The notes below the pieces were generated by a model, which was not told the origin of the DNA, did not search any database, and worked only from the letters and a program-made list of their open reading frames with translations. This document shows positions 7,312-10,859 of a DNA stretch of 10,859 nt, piece after piece. Made by a program: the position numbers and the translations under genes. The stretch comes from Fibrobacter sp. UBA1313. GTDB taxonomy: Bacteria > Fibrobacterota > Fibrobacteria > Fibrobacterales > Fibrobacteraceae. The stretch is taken from assembly GCA_002307115.1 (NCBI GenBank), contig DBTP01000100.1, positions 1 through 10,859 of the forward strand, written 5' to 3'. Within the stretch, counting starts at the first letter, position 1, and each line of letters opens with the position of its first letter.

Positions 7312-7409
7312 CGCCTATACGCGAGTGAACTCGCGAGGCACAGGCAAAAGACATACTTCGGCGATCACTTGGCGGAGCCAAGTTCCTGCGCTGAAGCGCA
7401 GAGCCTCAG
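7312..7409 (-). repeat. Three-hairpin insertion element, copy 2
   Basis: Hairpin 1: GCCT-ata-CGCGAGT-ga-ACTCGCG-AGGC (7313-7339). Hairpin 2: ACTTGGC-gga-GCCAAGT (7367-7383). Hairpin 3: CTGCGCT-ga-AGCGCAG (7386-7401), then AGCCTCAG. The 54 nt at 7356-7409 differ from 7038-7091 at only two positions, and those two pair with each other in hairpin 2. It splits the Rpn gene after SLEEFINVI and brings a TAG stop at 7315-7317. Confidence 0.75.
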
Positions 7410-7530
7410 CAATCACATTGATAAATTCCTCTAAGCTGGGATTCTTTTTTGCGGCAGCGCGTAGGAGTGCGGTGGTGCGTTTGGGGTCCTGGAATACGCT
7501 TTTAAAGAAGATGTCGTGGGGTCTGCGCAT

Positions 7531-7790
7531 GGGATGTCTTTTCCGATAACGGAGGAACTGGTCGTGCTGAATTGCACGATCTCCTTTTTAAACGAATAAG
7601 GCTCTTGTTTTGAGACATATTTTGAAAATCTGCCAGAAAAAGAGAGGTTAGGACGGATTTTCATTGCGGTTATTCCATTGTGTTTATTCCACTGTAGACT
7701 GCTGGCACTTATGCGGCTGTACAATGGACAAACTGAGTACGGCTTCATGGAAATGGAATTTGAAATGCAATCAATCGTTTGCAAAAGTTC
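7531..7790. other. Intergenic stretch between Rpn start and FISUMP array
   Basis: No gene is supported. A perfect 6-bp hairpin TCGTGC-TGAATT-GCACGA (7562-7579, extendable to 7560-7581) is followed on the plus strand by CTCCTTTTTAA and looks like a terminator, but no plus-strand gene ends there. TCCG-ATAA-CGGA lies close to it (around 7541-7552). An imperfect tandem repeat of TTATTCCAYTGTG type lies near 7669-7694. The Rpn promoter should lie here but was not identified. Confidence 0.4.
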
Positions 7791-7863
7791 ATTAAAAGTG
7801 CTATTTTGAGGGCCATGATAATTTCAAGAGAGTCGATGATTCACGGCAAGGAGCAAAAAACAA
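7791..7863 (+). promoter_or_regulatory. Conserved 73-bp FISUMP leader, copy 1
   Basis: The block has the same length in front of all three FISUMP genes, with most bases shared. It contains AAGTGCTATTTTGA, then GATAAT (7817-7822) as a likely -10 box, GATGATTCA, and AAGGAG (7848-7853) 10 nt before the ATG as ribosome-binding site. Conservation that begins sharply at ATTAAAAG suggests the promoter is part of the duplicated unit. Confidence 0.5.
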
Positions 7864-8556
7864 ATGAAGCAGAAACAACGAATAACACTGTTTGGTATGG
7901 TGGCGGTTGCCCTGATTTTGGCGGCCTGTGGCGGGGATTCTTCCACAGGAGGAGTCGGCGGCGGCGGTTCTGATGGCATGCTGACGGACAGCCGCGATGG
8001 ACAAACCTACAAGACGGTTGTGATCGGCACGCAGACGTGGATGGCGGAGAATTTGAACTACGCGGTGGACAGCAGCTGGTGCTATGAAAACAGTGCGGAT
8101 AACTGCGCAAAATACGGACGCCTGTATCAGTGGGCAAGTGCGATGGCTCTCCCTGCGGCATACAATGAGGCTACATGGGGCGGAAGCGATGCTAATCATC
8201 AGGGCGTGTGCCCCGCAGGGTGGCACATTCCGACGAACGCCGAATGGACGACATTGGAAAATACGGTGGGCGGCGAAAATGTCGCCGGGACGGCGCTCAA
8301 GAGCACCAGTGGGTGGGATGAGGGTGGCAACGGCACGGACGCCTACGGCTTTTCGGCTCTCCCTGCGGGCAACCGCTACAACTACAGTGGCAGTTTCGGC
8401 GACGTTGGCTACCGCGCGAACTTCTGGAGTGCCACGGAGTACGGTACGGGCTACGCTTACGGTCGGTACTTGTACTACGGCCGCGCGCACATGGACGCGG
8501 GCTACGAATACAAGCATGACCCGTTTTCTGTTCGTTGCCTCAAGGATGCGAAGTAA
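7864..8556 (+). CDS. FISUMP-domain lipoprotein 1 (glycine linker)
   Basis: A 230-residue predicted lipoprotein. A basic start (MKQKQR) and hydrophobic helix lead to the lipobox ILAAC, with Cys22 as the lipidated residue. A short Gly-rich linker (about 28-38) precedes the Fibrobacter succinogenes major paralogous domain (TIGR02145 type, about 41-230). Domain landmarks are DGQTYKTVVIGTQTWMAENLNY, split here as DGQTYKTVVIG (45-55) and WMAENLNY (59-66), paired cysteines in WCYENSADNC, KYGRLYQW, CPAGWHIPT, GFSALPAG, FWSATE (187-192) and FSVRC near the end. Residues 170-220 are hypervariable among the three paralogues. The molecular role of the family is unknown; surface location and binding are inferred from lipidation and domain repetition. 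The residue after Cys22 is Gly, whereas its two neighbours have Asp. First of three tandem units. Confidence 0.93.
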   Translation: MKQKQRITLFGMVAVALILAACGGDSSTGGVGGGGSDGMLTDSRDGQTYKTVVIGTQTWMAENLNYAVDSSWCYENSADNCAKYGRLYQWASAMALPAAYNEATWGGSDANHQGVCPAGWHIPTNAEWTTLENTVGGENVAGTALKSTSGWDEGGNGTDAYGFSALPAGNRYNYSGSFGDVGYRANFWSATEYGTGYAYGRYLYYGRAHMDAGYEYKHDPFSVRCLKDAK

Positions 8557-8579
8557 CCAGACGAACGAAGTGAGTTTGG
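8557..8579 (+). terminator. Hairpin directly after FISUMP stop, copy 1
   Basis: CCAGAC (8557-8562) pairs with GTTTGG (8574-8579), with one G-T pair and an 11-nt loop. It begins at the base after the stop codon and is conserved after the second gene (9708-9730), with one change in the loop. There is no T-tract, so it may protect the mRNA 3' end or be a remnant repeat, not a classical terminator. Another perfect hairpin, GAACTC-GCA-GAGTTC (8593-8607), follows only here. Confidence 0.35.
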
Positions 8580-8686
8580 GCACATTCAGTCCGAACTCGC
8601 AGAGTTCATGTTGTATCAATGATGATCCGATTTAAACCACTCTTCGGTGCTACTTCCTAACGGATGCGGTATTGAACGGAAGAAGG

Positions 8687-8764
8687 GCGTTGCAGGAGCT
8701 GAACCAAAGTGAACTGAAAACCAAGGTTACTCAGTCCACCTTGGGACAAGCAAAGAGGCGTTGA
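8687..8764 (+). repeat. Conserved 3' tail of FISUMP unit, copy 1 (possible cryptic ORF)
   Basis: These 78 nt match 9774-9851 without gaps, with 10 differences. Read in frame they give ALQELNQSELKTKVT followed by QSTLGQAKRR and TGA. Six of the ten differences fall in third codon positions. Here the frame is open from about 8636 but lacks an ATG; a TTG at 8672 is the nearest start. It may be the end of a former gene carried along with the tandem duplication. Confidence 0.5.
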
Positions 8765-8770
8765 ATATCC

Positions 8771-8843
8771 ATTATAAGTGCTATTTTGAAGGATGTGATA
8801 ATTTCAAGATAGCCTATGATTCAAGGCAAGGTGCAAAAAACAA
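8771..8843 (+). promoter_or_regulatory. Conserved 73-bp FISUMP leader, copy 2
   Basis: Same layout as the leader of the first gene, with an extended -10 TGTGATAAT (GATAAT at 8797-8802). The ribosome-binding site is weakened to AAGGTG, so this gene may be translated less than its neighbours. Confidence 0.5.
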
Positions 8844-9707
8844 ATGAAACAGAAACAACGGATAACACTATTTGGTATGGTGGCGGTTGCCCTGATTTTG
8901 GCGGCCTGCGATGGTGACAGCGGAAACAACAGTTCGGAATCTGAAGGAGATAGTTCGTCTTCCATTGAATTTTCTTCAAGTAGTGAACAAATAAATTCCT
9001 CTTCTGTTGTCAAATCCTCCAGTTCATCAGTCAAGATATCAAGCTCATCGGTTGTTGTTTCGAGTTCGGGCGTGAAGTTGCAGTCCAGTTCGTCAGTTGC
9101 TGCTTGCAGCAATACCTACGAAACCAACACGGTAAAGGATTGTCGTGACAATCAGACCTACAAGATTGTGGTGATCGGCACGCAGACGTGGATGGCGGAG
9201 AACCTGAACTATGCGGTGGATAGTAGCTGGTGCTATGATAGCAGTGCGGATAATTGTACGAAATATGGCCGTTTTTACCAGTGGGCAAGTGCCATGGGGC
9301 TGAGTGCAACTTATAACAGCACTTCTGCCTCAGGTGTGATCTCCACTCCGCAGCAGGGCGTGTGCCCCGCAGGGTGGCACATCCCGACGAACGGCGAGTG
9401 GACGACATTGGAAAATACGGTGGGCGGCGAAGAGGTCGCTGGGAGGGCGCTCAAAAACACCAGAGGGTGGGAGGATGATGGCAACGGCACGGATGCTTAC
9501 GGTTTTTCGGCTCTCCCTCCTGGCTACCGCATCTACAATGGCCTTTTTTACAACGTTGGCTACAGTGCGGACTTCTGGAGTGCCACGGAGAACGCCACGG
9601 GCACCGCTTACTATCGGGACTTGGATTACTATGACGCGAACGTGTACACGTGTGACAATCGCAAAGATTACGCGTTTTCTGTTCGTTGTCTCAAGGATGC
9701 AAAGTAA
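8844..9707 (+). CDS. FISUMP-domain lipoprotein 2 (one serine-linker unit)
   Basis: A 287-residue predicted lipoprotein with the same signal peptide and lipobox as the first gene (Cys22, then Asp). The linker (about 27-88) is Ser-rich and contains one copy of a unit reading SSSVVKSSSSSVKISSSSV, followed by VVSSSGVKLQSSSS. The FISUMP domain (about 100-287) has WMAENLNY (117-124), WCYDSSADNC, CPAGWHIPT, GFSALPPG, FWSATE (244-249) and the ending FSVRCLKDAK. Up to GFSALP the domain follows gene 1 closely, while the signal and linker follow gene 3, so the gene is a mosaic of its neighbours. The hypervariable block is residues 228-277. The Asp after the lipidated Cys would mean inner-membrane retention under the E. 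coli Lol rule, but whether Fibrobacter follows that rule is not known to me. Confidence 0.93.
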   Translation: MKQKQRITLFGMVAVALILAACDGDSGNNSSESEGDSSSSIEFSSSSEQINSSSVVKSSSSSVKISSSSVVVSSSGVKLQSSSSVAACSNTYETNTVKDCRDNQTYKIVVIGTQTWMAENLNYAVDSSWCYDSSADNCTKYGRFYQWASAMGLSATYNSTSASGVISTPQQGVCPAGWHIPTNGEWTTLENTVGGEEVAGRALKNTRGWEDDGNGTDAYGFSALPPGYRIYNGLFYNVGYSADFWSATENATGTAYYRDLDYYDANVYTCDNRKDYAFSVRCLKDAK

Positions 9708-9730
9708 CCAGACGAACGCAGTGAGTTTGG
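9708..9730 (+). terminator. Hairpin directly after FISUMP stop, copy 2
   Basis: The same CCAGAC/GTTTGG stem as after the first gene, with a single A-to-C change in the loop and the stem unchanged. No T-tract follows. Confidence 0.35.
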
Positions 9731-9773
9731 GCACCGCTTCTACACAATGGGAGCTGTATTAAGCAGACGCGGG

Positions 9774-9851
9774 GCGTTGCAGGAGCTGAACCAAAGTGAA
9801 CTGAAAACCAAGGTAACGGAATCTGCTTTGGGAACTGCAAAGAGGCGTTGA
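9774..9851 (+). repeat. Conserved 3' tail of FISUMP unit, copy 2 (possible small ORF from 9747)
   Basis: Partner of 8687-8764. Here the frame has an ATG at 9747, giving a 34-residue peptide that starts MGAVLSRRGALQELN and ends ESALGTAKRR. No good ribosome-binding site precedes it, so translation is doubtful. About 60 bp present after the first gene are missing here between the hairpin and the tail. Confidence 0.45.
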
Positions 9852-9857
9852 ATGCCC

Positions 9858-9930
9858 ATTAAAAGTGCTATTTTGAAGGCTGTGATAATTTCAAAATAAC
9901 CGATGATTCAAGGCAAGGAGCAAGAAACAA
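9858..9930 (+). promoter_or_regulatory. Conserved 73-bp FISUMP leader, copy 3
   Basis: Same layout as the other two, with extended -10 TGTGATAAT (GATAAT at 9884-9889) and AAGGAG 10 nt before the ATG. Confidence 0.5.
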
Positions 9931-10859
9931 ATGAAACAGAAACAACGGATAACACTATTTGGTATGGTGGCGGTTGCCCTGATTTTGGCGGCCTGCGATG
10001 GTGACAGCGGAAACAACAGTTCGGAATCTGAAGGAGATAGTTCGTCTTCCATCGAAAATTCTTCAAGTAGTGAACAAATAAATTCCTCTTCTGTCGTCAA
10101 GTCCTCCAGTTCATCAATGGGGGTATCCAGCTCATCGCTTGTGGTTTCGAGTTCGAGCGTGAAGGTGCAGTCGAGTTCTTCGACCCCGCTTTCGTCTTCT
10201 GTTGTCAAGTCCTCCAGTTCATCAGTTAGGGTATCCAGCTCGTCGGTTGTGGTTTCGAGTTCGAGCGTGAAGGTGCAGTCCAGTTCTTCGGTTTCGCTCT
10301 CTTCCTCGACCATTGAGTCATCAAGTTCGTCTTCCATTGAATACGGCACCCTTATTTATGGAGGACAGACTTATAAGACTGTGACAATCGGCACGCAGAC
10401 GTGGATGGCGGAGAATCTGAATTACGCAGTGGACAGTTCCTGGTGCTACAATAACAGTGCCGACAGCTGCGCGAAATACGGACGCCTGTACCAGTGGGCA
10501 AGCGCAAAGACTGCGTGTCCTGATGGTTGGCACTTGCCTAGTACTAACGAGTGGAATACGCTTTATAACTACGTGACCAATAATAGTAGCGAAGGCGTGG
10601 GAACGAGTCTGAAAAGTAGCAGTGGGTGGAAGGCTTATTCCGGCGTAGCGACAGGCACTAACCGATTCGGTTTTTCGGCGCTTCCAGCAGGTTACCGCTA
10701 CGACGGCAATTTCGGCAGCGCCGGCGACGACGCGTACTTCTGGAGTGCTACGGAGTCCGATAGTTACTACGCCGACTTCTGGTACTTGATGTACCACGAC
10801 GAAGACTTCAGCAGCCTCAGCAACCTCATTAAGTACTACGGGTTCAGTGTTCGTTGTCT
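9931..10859 (+). CDS. FISUMP-domain lipoprotein 3 (two serine-linker units), 3' end outside window
   Basis: I translated 309 codons from the ATG at 9931; the frame is still open at the edge, ending FSVRCL, so only about four codons and the stop should be missing. The signal peptide and lipobox (Cys22, then Asp) match the other two. The Ser-rich linker (about 28-137) holds two copies of a 108-bp unit (36 residues; starts at 10087 and 10195), each reading SSVVKSSSSS...VSSSS.VVSSSSVKVQSSSS. The FISUMP domain starts near residue 138: GGQTYKTVTIGTQTWMAENLNY (in parts GGQTYKTVTIG and WMAENLNY), WCYNNSADSC, CPDGWHLPSTNEW, FGFSALPAG, FWSATE. The segment between QWASA and CP is shorter than in genes 1 and 2, and the region before GFSALP differs more, so this domain is the most diverged. 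The hypervariable block is residues 255-304. Confidence 0.92.
   Translation, partial: MKQKQRITLFGMVAVALILAACDGDSGNNSSESEGDSSSSIENSSSSEQINSSSVVKSSSSSMGVSSSSLVVSSSSVKVQSSSSTPLSSSVVKSSSSSVRVSSSSVVVSSSSVKVQSSSSVSLSSSTIESSSSSSIEYGTLIYGGQTYKTVTIGTQTWMAENLNYAVDSSWCYNNSADSCAKYGRLYQWASAKTACPDGWHLPSTNEWNTLYNYVTNNSSEGVGTSLKSSSGWKAYSGVATGTNRFGFSALPAGYRYDGNFGSAGDDAYFWSATESDSYYADFWYLMYHDEDFSSLSNLIKYYGFSVRC

Larger units (their letters stand above)
6377..7530 (-). pseudogene. Rpn family PD-(D/E)XK recombination-promoting nuclease/transposase, interrupted twice
   Basis: Three consecutive minus-strand pieces make up one Rpn-type protein. The N-terminal piece from the ATG at 7530 starts MRRPHDIFFKSVFQDP and reads to about 7411. 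The middle piece (about 7295-7095) carries the nuclease core: Asp in AADLAFTVSI and the E-x-K in GIIEEHKSS, then QQLVRYC. The C-terminal piece (to 6377) has TVAIIIYNG and the Glu/Gly-rich end typical of the family, GLSQGKTEGEL...GLSEAEIFAL. Between the pieces sit two copies of a roughly 100-bp hairpin element (7312-7409 and 6993-7091). The first brings an in-frame TAG but keeps frame; the second brings a TAA and shifts frame. Outside the elements I see no other stop or shift, so the insertions look recent or tolerated. Without the elements the protein would have about 310 residues, normal for the family. Confidence 0.85.

Noticed and set aside
7431..7784. Minus-strand open frame of 117 codons upstream of and overlapping the Rpn start
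   Set aside because: Its right-hand part overlaps the recognisable Rpn N-terminus in another frame, and no motif or start signal supports it.
7801..8619. Long minus-strand open frame (272 codons) opposite FISUMP gene 1
   Set aside because: It is the antisense shadow of a clear lipoprotein gene whose strong third-position C/G bias keeps the opposite frame open. It has no family motif and spans the conserved leader and post-stop hairpin.
10087..10300. Repeated units that could suggest a CRISPR-like array
   Set aside because: The period is a multiple of three, only two copies exist, no spacers separate them, and they lie inside an open coding frame as a serine linker.
9891..10349. Minus-strand acidic repeat protein opposite the serine linker of gene 3
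   Set aside because: The Glu/Asp/Leu/Thr repeats are simply the reverse complement of the Ser codon repeats; the leader and signal peptide are on the plus strand.

Overview
The window looks like Fibrobacter chromosome (Fibrobacterota, close to F. succinogenes). Three tandem lipoproteins carry the Fibrobacter major paralogous (FISUMP) domain. A secreted GH11 xylanase closely resembles, from memory, the XynC catalytic domain of F. succinogenes and has a poly-serine linker. A secreted GH16 glucanase and the xylanase both end in sorting-type C-terminal tails. An Rpn-type (PD-(D/E)XK) transposase gene is also present. No sequence search was run, so the taxonomic call is from recognition only.

Layout. 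1-2271 (-): almost all of a CopA-type copper P1B-ATPase, running off the left edge. 2272-2799: no recognisable gene; it holds the copA promoter and two diverged copies of a palindromic repeat. 2800-3075 (+): remnant of a putP-like sodium/solute symporter, with a stop at codon 4 and truncation after about 70 codons. 3088-3116: bidirectional terminator. 3138-4196 (-): GH11 xylanase. 4209-4560: no convincing gene. 4561-6048 (-): GH16 glucanase with a ricin-like module. 6159-6345 (-): decayed FISUMP remnant. 6377-7530 (-): Rpn transposase gene split twice by a roughly 100-bp element with three hairpins. 7791-10859 (+): three tandem units, each a 73-bp leader, a FISUMP lipoprotein and a conserved 3' tail; the third gene is cut by the right edge just before its last codons.

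How the parts work together. The xylanase and glucanase are exported hemicellulose/beta-glucan hydrolases and fit a plant-fibre degrader, but they are separate transcription units, not an operon. The FISUMP lipoproteins are probably surface-anchored. The rest of the window shows repeated decay and rearrangement: truncated putP, FISUMP remnant, interrupted Rpn gene, tandem duplication with mosaic exchange.

The most interesting signals are two. First, a block of about 50 codons at the C-terminus of each FISUMP protein is hypervariable in a way that strongly resembles the variable region of a diversity-generating retroelement: first-position changes dominate, most codons end in C, and fixed codons act as a frame. 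No reverse transcriptase or template repeat lies in the window. Second, the three-hairpin element inserted twice in the Rpn gene shows compensatory base changes between its copies, which suggests a structured RNA or DNA element under selection for folding.
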